Origin: Mesaphorura yosii
Taxonomy: Eukaryota; Arthropoda; Collembola; Poduromorpha; Tullbergiidae
DNA length: 64,000 nucleotides
Assembly (NCBI GenBank): GCA_009869945.1
Contig: WIXG01000262.1
Span: forward strand, 49,683 to 113,682
Direction: 5' to 3'
Under the pieces are notes generated by a model. That model ran no database searches and was not told where the DNA came from. It saw nothing but the letters and a program-made list of their open reading frames with translations. The first letter of the stretch is position 1; each line of letters begins with the position of its first letter. Positions 1 to 11,764 of this stretch are shown here, one piece after another. The position numbers and the translations under genes are program-made.

Positions 1-63
1 TTTCTGGCATAAATCCTTCAAATGTTATCGTTTGTTAATTTTGTTGCTTAGATTCGAAATAAA

Positions 64-537
64 ATGAGTTGGACATTGTTGGAGCGTAAAAATTACAGAA
101 TTCCTCTCAAGCATAGGCTAATCGCATTAATTTTTATTGCTGTTTTATTAATTCAACGGTGCTCATCTCAAGAAGACAACACAATCGACGTCATCGAAAA
201 TAACCTTCCTCCCGTTCTGAAGCAGTTCTTCGAACTATTCGACTTTGAAAATTTGCGATTTACCTTCAATGCCCTCGCATTTCGACAGCGGGTGCGCGAC
301 CTGTTATTCCAGTGGTACCCCTTCTTGATGGGCTTCATCGACTTCACGAGCCCGCTTGAAGTCTGGAATTACGTGATTCTGTGCCTTCCGTGGGTTCTCT
401 TCATTTCATCGTGCGTTTTCCTCGGATGGCCGTGGGTGTTCAAGTTCCTTGGCCGAGCCTTGCTTCTGACCGCTGTCACTCCGTTCGGCGTGACCGTAGA
501 TGAGGTGGATACCTTCAAGGAGCCGTACTTCCCATGA
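64..537 (+). CDS. Uncharacterised 157-aa membrane/secretory protein
   Basis: I do not recognise this protein. It is a single open exon starting at the first ATG after an A-rich context (aaataaaATG). The N-terminus looks like a signal peptide or signal anchor: a basic stretch, then a hydrophobic run at about residues 19-30, with a plausible cleavage site near residue 35 (CSS/Q). An acidic, Phe-rich middle follows. A second strongly hydrophobic block at about residues 100-143 (Trp/Leu/Phe-rich) could form one or two membrane passes. A consensus intron, GTAAGT at 553 to a CAG at 617-619 after a pyrimidine-rich tract, lies 15 nt beyond the stop and would be a 3'-UTR intron. An AATAAA lies at 729-734. 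These gene-like signals support a real gene, but the function is unknown. Confidence 0.6.
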   Translation: MSWTLLERKNYRIPLKHRLIALIFIAVLLIQRCSSQEDNTIDVIENNLPPVLKQFFELFDFENLRFTFNALAFRQRVRDLLFQWYPFLMGFIDFTSPLEVWNYVILCLPWVLFISSCVFLGWPWVFKFLGRALLLTAVTPFGVTVDEVDTFKEPYFP

Positions 538-728
538 CGAAGCCGATCAAAAGTAAGTTTATATTCAATCAGCAACTGCAGCTACTGAAAGAATTGAAAG
601 ACTTTTATTTTTGGCGCAGGTGAAGGAGAATCGACACGTGACCTTGATTTCATAAGTTAACTGGTGACTCTATTAAATCAAGTATTGGTTAATTCATCGT
701 AATTAAAATTAGAGCTGCGAAATAATTG

Positions 729-734
729 AATAAA
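729..734 (+). terminator. Poly(A) signal AATAAA of the first gene
   Basis: AATAAA lies about 190 nt beyond the stop at 537 and is the first canonical hexamer downstream of it on this strand. Confidence 0.45.
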
Positions 735-1097
735 CATTCGATTCTGTCTGAAATTGCATTTATGCGTTTTAAAACGAGAGCTCTTGCGTTGTTTGCTCGT
801 GAGACAGCCCACAAAGGCAGCCTTGGCAAGCTGTGGTTGCGGGCTATTTGAGAAGCGTGAGTTCTCTCAAGTCAGTTTCGTTGAGGTCAGGCGCACGACA
901 ATTTTTAATTCAATGCTAATAAAAAATTAGAAGATAAGATCGTGGCTGGTTAACTGAACATTAAAGTCCAAGTTAGTCTGGACAGGAAGTATTTACACCT
1001 GCTTCACGTGATTCAGTGATTCGAAGTCACTCTTTTGCCTGTGCATGGTTTTAGGAATTTAGTTATTCAAACTTTCGTTGTAAATCGTAATTTCGCA
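735..1097. other. Intergenic region upstream of GTF2E2
   Basis: There is no open frame of note here. It must contain the 3' end of the small membrane-protein gene and the promoter and 5' UTR of GTF2E2. I see no clear TATA box. Confidence 0.5.
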
Positions 1098-2323
1098 ATG
1101 GAAATGGATCCGGAATTAGTGAAACAGAAAGAAGCCTTTAAACGGAAGGCCTTCGCCACGCCAGTGTAAGTTAATTTCACTTAATTTGCCTTTCGTAATC
1201 TGAATCCGTGCTACCGTGTGCCATGCTGCGGATTTCGACAAATACTTGACCTCTATTGCGATTGCCCGATCCGATCTAACGATGCACGATTGATTTATTT
1301 TTTAAGGATCGAAACTAAGAAAAGGAAGGAGGACACAGGGAAAAGCGAGGAGCGAAAGAAGCCTGACAAATCGTAAGTGTACTTCCTGACGTTGGCTGAC
1401 TAATTGTTAAGTTTTCATTAACACATTGGATGTATTTGCCTTCAGTCCAGCTCAAACGTACAGATCAACCGCCAACACTCCTGGGTCATCGTACAAATTC
1501 GGCGTGCTAAGGAAAATCGTAAATCATTTAAGACAGAAGTTCCAAGAAGGTGAAGATTCGCCTCTTTCCCTTGAGGAAATTCTAGACGAAACAAATCAAC
1601 TCGACACCGACAACAAAACCAAAGGGGTAATACATTAATGCATATTTACCTGGTTAATTACAAGGTCAGGGTGATTGGTGGCTGATCTTTACGTTGCTTT
1701 GTGAATGCAGTGGCTCCTTGCTGAGGCACTGCCGAATAACCCCAGAATAGAACCGACACCAGATGGAACTTACCTGTTCAAACCTCCACTCAAATGTCGA
1801 GACCGCAAATCATTTCTACGGCTGCTAAGGCTTCATGACATGAAAGGTTTGGGAGGAATTCTTCGAGATGACGTGCTGGAGTCAGTTCCACACGCAGAAA
1901 GAGTGCTCAAGGTAAGTATGGTGTCAATATGCTGTGTATAACTGTATTGCATGCTTACTCGGTGCGCTTGCGGTCCAAACCCTCAATCTAACGGATTTCG
2001 TTTCACAGCAATTGGATGCGGACATAATCACGATCACCCGACAAGACAAAAAGAAAGTTCTATTTTACAATGATCGGGGATCGAAGTTTCAAGTGGACGA
2101 GGAGATTCAGAAGTTGTGGCGTGGCATTGCGGTCGAGGGAATCGACGACACGAAAATTGAGGAGTATTTGGAGAAGGTCGGCATTCGCTCGATGGAAGGC
2201 CAGAGTGTCAAGAAACTTGCACCTAAGCAGAAGAAGAGTACTCGAAGAAAGGCGCCAACTAAGATCAAAGACAACGAGCATTTATCTGGAGTACTTCAAA
2301 ACTACGACAGTATGAAACAGTGA
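1098..2323 (+). CDS. GTF2E2: General transcription factor IIE subunit 2 (TFIIE-beta)
   Basis: This is the beta subunit of TFIIE, which works with TFIIE-alpha to recruit and regulate TFIIH at RNA polymerase II promoters in the nucleus. There are five exons: 1098-1165, 1307-1372, 1446-1626, 1711-1911 and 2009-2323, all with GT-AG introns, giving 276 aa (human is 291). The N-terminus is short and Lys/Glu-rich. The first winged-helix region includes FGVLRKIVNHLRQ. The second includes LRLLRLHDMKGLGGI and the conserved QLDADIITITRQDKKKVLFY block. A basic Lys/Arg-rich tail ends in the conserved NEHLSGVLQNY motif. The start ATG sits in TTTCGCAATGG, and the second exon supplies the charged linker. Orthology is clear from the collinear motifs; nothing is missing. 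Confidence 0.95.
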
Positions 2324-2543
2324 ATAAGTTAAATAAGATGAGATCTGTGATTACGTTAGAAATGTAGAATCCTTCCCAGGAAATAATGTGAAGGGTAAAG
2401 CACAAGATTACTGTAATTTCTAGACTGGGAGACTAGACACAGATTTGTTCACGCAGAAACCGCAACTAACGCTAATTCTAATCTAATCTACATGTACATA
2501 CTTTGATAATACTGTCTTTGTTTTATCGCATTAAGAGATTAAA

Positions 2544-2549
2544 AATAAA
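2544..2549 (+). terminator. Poly(A) signal AATAAA of GTF2E2
   Basis: AATAAA lies about 220 nt after the GTF2E2 stop and about 280 bp before the convergent gustatory-receptor stop. Confidence 0.55.
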
Positions 2550-2829
2550 TCGAGACATTCTTTAAAATCTTTGCCCACAAGCCACAAGTTTAGGCCAATT
2601 ATCCTAGAATCTTAGTACGCTTTCTGCGAAGTGAAAAATAGAGACCCTGTGCTGTTGCCACCGCTGTCTGGTCCATAATCCGATAATGGTTTCAGGTACA
2701 CGTTTGTTTGTTTGGGGATCAGGTGCCTATGCTGAAAGAAGTAAAAAAAAACAGAGCCGAGCCATCCTTTTTCCATTTTCAAGTCTGGTCGAGCATGAAA
2801 GTTCCTTCGCCGTACGTGCAGCACTTTCC

Positions 2830-5800
2830 TCACGTGCAGTGGCTTTGGAACTGCGCAATCAGGATGGCGTACGTGAGAATGACTCCGACGATCTACATTC
2901 ACAAATCACAAGGCAGAGAAAGACTATCTTCAGATGTGCCAATTAATTAAAGTTCAAAGGAACTTCCCACGACTCGTGCGTGGACGCATTCAAGGCCGGG
3001 ATCTCGCGATCTTTGTTGTGTGCACAAAGCACGGAGCACTTACATTGCCAAAGAATCCATACGTCAAGAGAAAGAGGCGCGACCCCCGGAGTCCCACGTT
3101 GTGGCTCATCTGAAGCAGGAGCGTGGCCTTTGAGTGCAGCTTCTCGTTATCCAAAGTTAATCGATTCCCCGCGATTTTGTCCACGATCGAGTTTGCCTGA
3201 AAAAATCCATTGCCATTTCACATTTCACAATTTCAAAGGTGAGCGAGCATTCTGTTCGAGTTCCAAAATCTTCTCTATGCTGGTTTGGCAGTGACTTACG
3301 TGGCTGTGCACGTTTGCTCCGACGACGAGGATTCCTCCGTACATGAAAATGTGGACGAGATACGACAGCTGCTTGGTCACATCGTTCAGGAGCAGGTCTT
3401 TTGTCTTGTACGCGTTGTAGGGCAGGTGCACCAGAATCCCCCATGCCAGCAGCCGCCCAATGGCGTCATTCACTTGCGAGGTCAGCGTGCAGAGGTCGCG
3501 GTACAGCTGAATCACCTGCAGACAATGAGAAATTAAGAAAATGGGATGATTATTCGATCATCAGACTCTCATTGAAAAGTTTAACAAAAGAAGAAATATG
3601 AAATAGAAAAATGGGATTCATGTGAGTGAAATGCAAGGATTTGGAAAAGAAATCTTGAAATTTTTCAAAGGGAAGACTGAACACTGTAGCAAAGGTGGTC
3701 CAGAAATTTACATTCACTGCATTGTAAAGCTCGTTAATACTTTCTATTGTGATGCATAATGAAGCGTAGGATGAGACGAGGAGAAAGCAGTCACAATGGC
3801 TCATTTTTAATTTAAAACGTTCGCGTGCCAGAGCCAAATCAAAGCGCCGCCGCGGAGCACAGCGGATTATCATAAACAAAGCAGCAGGGATGATAAAGAA
3901 ATTATTTTTGAGCTCTTGCGCAAATCTCGCATTTCCAGGCAACTCGTAATCTTCAAAGCTTCGCGTCCTTAGAAGAACTCTCTGTTCTGTGTGCAATTCG
4001 TGTCTTCCATAGAATTCGAAGCGTTTTATTTGCACAGAAGACGACAGAATTTAAATCATCAAACACGCCACGCCAAGCACCCATGAAAGCACGTACGACC
4101 CAAGATGGTCGATATGACCCCGGCCATTGCATTAAAAAACGCACCTTTTCGATCTCGGCGATTTCGTGGAACTCTTTCGGGATGCCCGAGTCGAGCGTGG
4201 CGAAGAGTCTGGAGAGAAGGAAGATGAAGACAAACAACGTGACGTAGCCAAAGTGCCCCACATTCAAATAGTAGAATTTAATCATGAAGAGACTGATAGA
4301 GCCAAAGATCAACTCCGCCGTGGTGCTGCTGTTGTTGTAATAGCCTGCGGACACAGAATACTACAAGTATGAACAGTAAACACACAAAGAAGCCTTTTTA
4401 ATTTCAATGAATGAATCGAAATGCCTCCCGTCTTTCTGTTGTGGTTGGGGCTCAATGAATTCAACGTTGTGGTGGATGCAAAAATAGGCAGACTGTGAAT
4501 GCGAAAAGTGCGAAAGGCTTAGCAAATGTCAGTCGGCAAACTTTCATTCGCATTCATTTCGTATTTCACATTTCACATTTCGTTTTCGCGCCTCGGGACA
4601 AATTGTGTTTGGCTTTTAACGAGCGAGCAGCGCAGCGCAGCAGTTTTTCGTTTTTTCGGCATGTTCCGTGCTTACGTGCGCTCCCGCCGTTTGTGGCGGT
4701 GGCGTACTCCAGCACCGTCGACGCGTTGGTCGGGGTGGTGATGAACTCGTAGGAGCCTTTGTTGGAGATGCAGTAGAGAATGTACTTGGCCCGCCGAATG
4801 AGGAGGTCGTGGATCATCGTGGAGCTGTTGTGTAGGTGGAACTTCAGGTCCAGGAACACAATCTCCAGCATCGAAAGCAGAATCGAGCCGAAACAGAGCG
4901 CGAGGACGGTGATGATCACCTGCGTCAATGGAAAAGCGTAAAGCAATAGGCGAGTCATCTGATTAAAGATTTAGGATACGACTACGACCAGCCATTGACC
5001 GCATGGAGCAATTGAACACTCATCAATATTGCACAAAAAGAAACACGAGTACAGTATTTGGATTAACGCGAGCGCGTTGGTGGAAGTACGAGACGAAGAA
5101 TGAATTAATTACTTTGGATTGTTCGGTTTTGGAGAAAGCAGAAAGCTCAGCTCGGTTTTCGTCGTTATGTGCTGACGCAATAAGCGTGTTTCCTTTTTCC
5201 CTTTTGTTGCGGATTAGAAGGAAAAACGAGGTACGAGGAAAGCGCGGATGACAAAATCTAAATTCAAAGGATGATTCAAAACTCCATCGATAGTCAAACG
5301 CTGTCGTCTTCGTCTCTTCGCCGTTAGCGCGTGTGGCGTGTAGGACTAGATCAAGATGGGTTAAAGCGGCACGGCGTGGCACGACACAACCTTTCAGGCT
5401 ATATGGCCATAAAATATTTAAAGCTTAAGCTCCGAGCAGGCAGGACAGAACAGGAAAGGACGCGGACTCTTTTCTTTAGAGTATCTGCGGTTATCGAATT
5501 AAGTAAGCCTGCCAATCCATCATGGCCATGCCATGGCACATTAAATCGTCTGTCCAGCGTCCGCGAAACGCGTCCGCAGGATGCATGAGCGATCACGATC
5601 GCAATACTTGACCAATTTTCCTTCTTCTCCGACTACAACCGCACTTTTCTGACTTGTTTCCTGTACTCGGGCACTTTGCACCGTTCAAGTAAACAGTGCG
5701 TAAATTCGCCAATTCGCGAGTCGTGTTTCTTGAATCGGACTGACTCGTGCACTGAAACCACTTTATCATCTGGACGCATCAATCACACGACACTCACGCT

Positions 5801-6411
5801 CGTGGATTCGTGGTCAGAAATAAAAGCCGAGTACGAGCACTACGAGCACTGAGATCACTTTAATCACGTACCGTGCATCGCTGCGGCGTTTTGCCTCCCC
5901 ACTTCTTCAGGCTATTTCCAATCATCTCGACGTTCTCGAGTATTTTCAGAAAGTCCTCCTGCTTGTTAACCATGTTGAAGAGGGTGATGTTCGTCCAGCA
6001 CGCGAGGGAAAGATTGATCGTCCCAATTATGCAGGATTTGAATGAATGATCTGCAATCAGCCCGTGAAGCACCACTGTAGCGAGCTGAACGGTCAAGGCG
6101 ATTTGCAGCAGCCAGATTAGGAACTGCAAGGAGAAATATGTTAATTGGGCACGGGCGGGCATGGACACTGACGCGGATTGATGACTCGTGCTATTTTTCA
6201 TTGTAACGCTTTACAAACGCTCGACACGTGAATTTAGTGAATTGTAAATGAGCAGTCTTACCTTTCTGTACCTGAAGAGCTTGATGGAGTAGGATGACGT
6301 GTGGGCATTGTAAATGATGCGGTACGGCATCATCAGCGAGTAGGAACCGAAAAGAAACAGAGTTTTGAGGTAATACACCGAACCACACACGTGCTGGTAG
6401 CGAGACTTCAT
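2830..6411 (-). CDS. Gustatory receptor (7tm_7 family)
   Basis: This is an insect-type chemoreceptor: a seven-transmembrane, inverted-topology, ligand-gated cation channel of the gustatory receptor family in chemosensory neurons. I assembled seven exons, in transcript order: 6262-6411, 5872-6123, 4676-4919, 4145-4344, 3300-3515, 3044-3196 and 2830-2892. They total 425 aa, the usual size for the family. All junctions are GT-AG and all phases agree (phase 0 except one phase-1 junction between exons 3 and 4). The last exon encodes the family hallmark TYAILIAQF at about residues 412-420, preceded by an SHNVGLRG/LTYGFFGN segment that matches the TM7 lead-in. Several hydrophobic stretches fall in the other exons. 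The ATG at 6411 follows an upstream in-frame TAG. The ligand cannot be inferred. No tandem GR copy is present in the window. Confidence 0.9.
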
Positions 6412-9400
6412 GATTGATGTCACGCTCACGCGTGCACGCTAATTACAAAACTCGTGTCGGAAAGAAACTGCCTGAATTGCGGAAAGTTGTGACAGGACGA
6501 CTCCAATTTGCACTTGAAGAGAATTGTGTTTCACCTTTCACTTTTCGCCCTTTCTCGGTTCAAGAATGGAAATGCAAACAGTTGCTTGGTTGAAAGTGCT
6601 TAATTAAACCCATTTGAGTGCTTCTCGCTTCGCGGAGCCTTGTAAACTCGGCTCGGCTCGAGCTAAAGAAAAGCACGAAATCTGTTTTTAATGAGTCCAC
6701 TTAACCTGGACGAAGTGTGTCGAGTGCTGCTGTGCTGTTGTCGGTGTTGTTGATCACTTGTTACTTAAACCCGAAATACGAGCAAAATTGAGAGCCAACC
6801 TGAGACGACCGGAGCACAGAAGCGTAGTATAGCGTGTGTTTTGCTTTCTCCTCAAAAGTTCAGTAGAGAAAGGTTCTCGGGTTCTCATGCTGATGACGCC
6901 CAAACTGAGACTGGATTTGCCTGCCTGTTGCTGACACCGCGCTATTGCTTGCTGTTTGCTGCTTCTCCATTTCGGCTGCTCTTTCGCTTCCACTCCGGAA
7001 GAGACGCGTTTGGAGTTCTATCTCTTAGCGAGCAAACACTTGCGATTGAAACTTGTTATTTTAATCTTTCGGCTGCCGAAAGAGAAATTTCGCTCGAACT
7101 TTTAACTCTTGAACTCTGGAAGCGCTTGCTCGGCCGAATCCTCGAGGCGTTTCGCTTACGTACTTTGTCAGCATTAGAGTGTATGAAATTAAAAATTCAT
7201 TGGCGCTGATGACTCCGATAATTAACATTTCCACTTCAGAGGAACTTTACCCCTTCTGCTTTCAATCTCAGTCCACCTCTCCTTCTTGGTCTCCTTCTTG
7301 GCCACGACCGAGATTCGATCATGTCGCCCACCAAATCTTCAAAACAAACAGGAATTGACTTGCGTCTCCGTAGAACTCACTTATGACTAAGGAATGGAAT
7401 TGGCTAATGAATGAAGATGACGCCGCACTTTGAATACACTTGCTTTCATGCTTTCATGAAATCGGAGAGCTTTAATTAAGATAGTTAGGTTGTGATTTGA
7501 TTCTAGGTAATTACTCATTAGAGTTCAAGTCTCCGCGCTGCTGCTGCGCTACTGTTAATGGACGACGATGGGAAAAAGACACGGTGGCAATAAGCACAAG
7601 GTACAAGTTTCCTCCTGCACGGCACACACGAGTGACTTGGCCCATTGACTGTCACTTTGGATTTCTCGTTAAGCCACCACAGAGTAAATATTTAAGGAGA
7701 AAGTTCTGGCTGTTTGATTCAATTTATTATTCACTCGCGACAGTTCACAAGAACTAAGAAGCAGAAGAAATGAAGAAATGTCATTGGACAAAAGTTTTCT
7801 ATTTACAGCACCGAAAGCAAATTTAGAAATTGGCAGGGTAAGTTCCTGTCTCCGTTTTTAATGATATTACGAGCACGCTGGATACCAGCACGCTTAGCGG
7901 AGCAGTTGGCAGTTAGCCGGTTGACATTTAATACCCGAGTTCGAGCTCAAGGCAGCTATGAGCTACGTCCTACGTGCAAAATGGGACAAGATGTTTACAA
8001 GTATTATTTTACACTCTGGCTTCTCGTCGGGCAAATTTTCCAATATGCAGAAAGAAAAGTTTGCTGAAAGCCTGTTATTCCCTGTTTGCGTTTACTGTTT
8101 CTTAATGAGTTTCTAAAGAAAAACTTTCCCTATGCCTGCTCGACATCCCGTTAATGTTATTAGACTAAGAAATCCATGTCGCCCTCGTCATCGTCAGCGT
8201 TAATCACAGTATTGAATTTAAATGAGACACGTGGCAAGTCGGGCGGTCGTGTTTTGTGGCTTCGCACTTTCTCCGGCGATGACAACCAAGCATGAATTGG
8301 GTGCATCTTTGGCTCATCGTGATTAAGTACATCAATTTGTTTCCCTTTCCTGCTCCATGAACTTGGAATTTTGCATTTCTTGATCCTCCTCCTGTGCGTG
8401 CTTGTAAATTGACGTAATTCAAAGTTTGGTTTCGGTTTGGTTTTGATTTGGTTTATGGTTTACTACACTGTCGAAATAATCCGTGCTTGTTATGCATCGA
8501 CACAAGACCTACACACTTTCCTATTCTAATTTTGTGCTGCGCGCGCGCCCGTGTTGACTTTTCTTTTTGTTACAGGTCGCTGTAGCGTTGCTGTTGTTGC
8601 TTACGTCAATACATGCTTCATCTTGCGTACCTCGCACGAGGTACGGTGCAAATGGCAGAATGGATTTCTCAAATTATAGATTAAGCCAGAAGGCAGTGCC
8701 TGTTGCCATTGCAGTGCAACTTCCAACTTTCAAGGGCAAGGACTTTGACAACTTTGAGGGCTTCCAGTGTAATCTCACAAATGTGTTCATATTGAGCGTG
8801 GGGAGACGAGATTTTGTATCGAATACCCAAATCAATTGTTTGAATGTTGCACTGCACTTTCCTTTGCTGCGCACGCTGATTTAATAAATAATTCATTTGC
8901 AGGCGCATAATGGCAGAATCCTCGACTTGAGCTCGTGCTTGGCGCATGGCACGGCGTGGATAACGAAGCATAGCAAAAGAAAGCGTGCTTGTTGTCGCTG
9001 CATGGAAAAATGATTCGCCGGGAGATGCGTCACTTCACATCAGAAGATTCTTCATGCTGATGAAATGAAAGCCTGCTTTCACAATCAGAAATCTTTCAGG
9101 CGTGCGTGCCTGGATGGATTTGTGACAAATTGAGCAGAAGAAGAGGTTCCTTGTCGATAAGTATAACCAATTTAGCGCCTGCCACGCTTTGAACAACAAC
9201 ATTTTTCCAGACAAAAGGTGCAAAGAGCAAATACGGCAACGGCAAGACGAAATATGAAAAATTCCATCGCCATTCTCATCGTGATTCATGATTCATGATT
9301 CCAGTAGCAGCAGCCGCATTTCATCGTTATGTCATTCACTCGCTCGCCTCGCCTCGTCAGAGAAAAATGGTGAAATGAAGTACGTATTCATTTCGTGATG

Positions 9401-11758
9401 CGTCTGAAATGTGAAATCAGAAATTGTGTGAAAGTTTTTCTGAATATTCGCGTCTCCCTCCACTCGGTCGGTCGGTGGAATGCCGAAATGATGCATGTAA
9501 TGCACAAAAGCTGTTTTCCACCTTCCAATGACTGATGGTATCTTGTTTACAAATTTAGTGAATGGAATTTCTGACAAAATCTGGCAACAAATGGGACAGG
9601 CGAGGATAAACTGTGATAAACGTTAAATCAAATTACTTCCACGAGGGCAAACTTCAGCCTGATGCGTCAATCTTGGATTTTCATAATCCAAGTCGTAAAA
9701 TCCCGTCTTCTAGGTGAAATCAAATACCAGGGCTTGGCACAATCAAACTAACGCCAGAGTGATTGAAGGCTAACGAGCTAACGTGAAGATTTAAGGAAGG
9801 GATAATTATTACTCTTATTTGTTTATGACATATGCGCATTGTGTTATTGTGTACGAGGATTTAAGAACTCAGAAACAAGAAGCGACAGTGGCTTTGTGTC
9901 GTGAACCTCTTCTCCTGGCAAATTCGATGATGACAATGAGAAAAACACGAGCATGACAAGAAGAGCCTAGCCGTAAGGGATCTCTGCGTCTTGGTAAATG
10001 TGAAATTGATACCTTCTTGTCACCGTCACTCGTCACTGTCATCTCATGAATGCTTTACAGCACAAAACACCACGACGGCATCCGCCAACGCGAGGCGCAA
10101 GCAAGCTATTGTGTCGAATCGAGTACTCGGGTGAAGCTGAGAGAAAACCATTTAACTTAACCACGCATGCAGAGAAGCAAGCAGCATGACTGAATACTCG
10201 ATTGCAGTCGCCGCGTCGCGTGTGTTTGTTTTTCTTATACTAGCGCGTGTACAACTTTCCCACATCGCATCCCAATGTGGGAAGCCTCGCAAGCAATCTC
10301 GCAATGGCAATAAAAGTGTGCAAACAGCCAAGCGAACTTGGATTGAAATTGTCCTTGAAATTGCCTGCCAGGTGAAAGCGAAGTGAAAGCATGCGGAGAT
10401 ATAAACTGAACTTTTTATTTTTGATCTTTCAATTACCGTCATCGTCATCACATCACACTTTACTTTACAGTGTAAATGTAAACTAAACTCAAACGATTCG
10501 GCTCCACCGAGCTGCTGAGTAAACAAGCACAGCAAAGGCGCGGTTCTGGAAATCTTCTTTTATCTGTGGCAAAAGCGTATGCAAGGCATTCGTCGTATTC
10601 GTATCGTCGTGGTCACAAAAGACGCTCTCTCTCATCTTCTCATATTCGAAACTTGATACTTTGTTCAATTAGGCAGCTTCTTCTAGGGCGAGTTCGCATA
10701 CACGCACTCGGAACTCAAAGGAAGAGCTCGAAATAGAGAATTCTGTGAATCAAGAAAGCAAACAGCAGTGAAAGCAGGACAGGAGCCAAGGGAAAGAGCG
10801 AAGAGGATTTAATACCTTGCCTTTTGTCTCACATTTCCACTACGGCCACGCCATGCCGTGATTTTATGCTCATCATTCCCAATGTTGACATCCCAAAATC
10901 GAATTCTAATATCCTGTCACTCCATATTTTCATAACACAACGCCGTAGTCAGGCTACCTCGTCAGTTGACATAATTCAGACTCCGAATGGGCGGAATGGG
11001 CCTGCAGACATTTCCCTGCTACACAAAGACCATTACACTACATATTCATAATTCAGATTCGTTTTCGTTTCGTAATGCTCCGTAATTCCAGTTTGATGAG
11101 AATAATCCCTTCTGCTCTGTCGCTCTCAATAGCATAATACAGGGATTACAAAATTCGTTCTTAAAATTCCGGGTCGAGGTCGATTCGAAACTTTTGTGCC
11201 GGAAATAACGTTCATGCAAAATTTATTACGTTAGTCACTGGCATTTCTGAGGCAGCCAGCAGCTGAATATTAGCTCAATTGAAAGAGCAATGCAAGCAAA
11301 TGGAAATCGGAAAACGGAAACTCGAATTTGATCGCTTGGGACTTTGACAACTTTGGCTTTGGACTTGATTAAACATCCGAGAGAAGTGTTTGGAAAAAAT
11401 TATGGAACAAAGGCGTAACCGTGCAGCATGTGTTCATGCGTTGGTCTCATGATTTATAGGCAAGGCAATTGTTTACTCATTCATGCTCTCGTATCGTATC
11501 ATGTTTGCATGGACGTGGGAGATCCGCAGTCCCAATTTAATTCGCCGCGCCATGTCTAGCCGGCGCGGGGCGAAGCCTACCAAAGCCATACCATTAACAA
11601 TGAGTCTCGGAAGTTGAGTGATTCCAAAGTTCAAGAGCAAACCGAGAACTCGAGAACCCGAGACGCCGGCGGATGGCGGAAGGGAGAAGGAAATATTAAG
11701 TTGACTACACTTCTTTGACTTATTTGGTTCGAGATCGCATCGCAGAACGGACTCTTAA
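6412..11758. other. Gene-poor 5.3-kb interval between the GR and SUGCT genes
   Basis: This interval is AT-rich with scattered short open frames and no recognisable domain. Its left end must include the GR promoter. A hydrophobic Leu-rich open stretch sits behind a good acceptor at 8576, but no start exon could be joined to it. An AATAAA on the minus strand at 11222-11227 could serve as a distal SUGCT poly(A) signal. I see no transposon ends and no RNA gene. Confidence 0.5.
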
Positions 11759-11764
11759 TTTATT
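11759..11764 (-). terminator. Poly(A) hexamer overlapping the SUGCT stop codon
   Basis: On the minus strand the reading is CAA TAA ATT, so the TAA stop (11760-11762) lies inside an AATAAA hexamer. If used, it would give a 3' UTR of only a few tens of nucleotides. Confidence 0.4.

Noticed and set aside
3550-4035. 161-codon minus-strand frame inside the gustatory receptor gene
   Set aside because: It lies in the intron between exons 4 and 5; including it would break the conserved receptor sequence, and the flanking splice sites are strong.
10186-10386. 66-codon frame with a hydrophobic N-terminus
   Set aside because: No splice context, conserved motif or processing sites; consistent with chance.
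11268-11340. tRNA-like A-box (TAGCTCAATTGAAAGAGC)
   Set aside because: No matching B-box, acceptor stem or anticodon arm could be folded; treated as coincidence.
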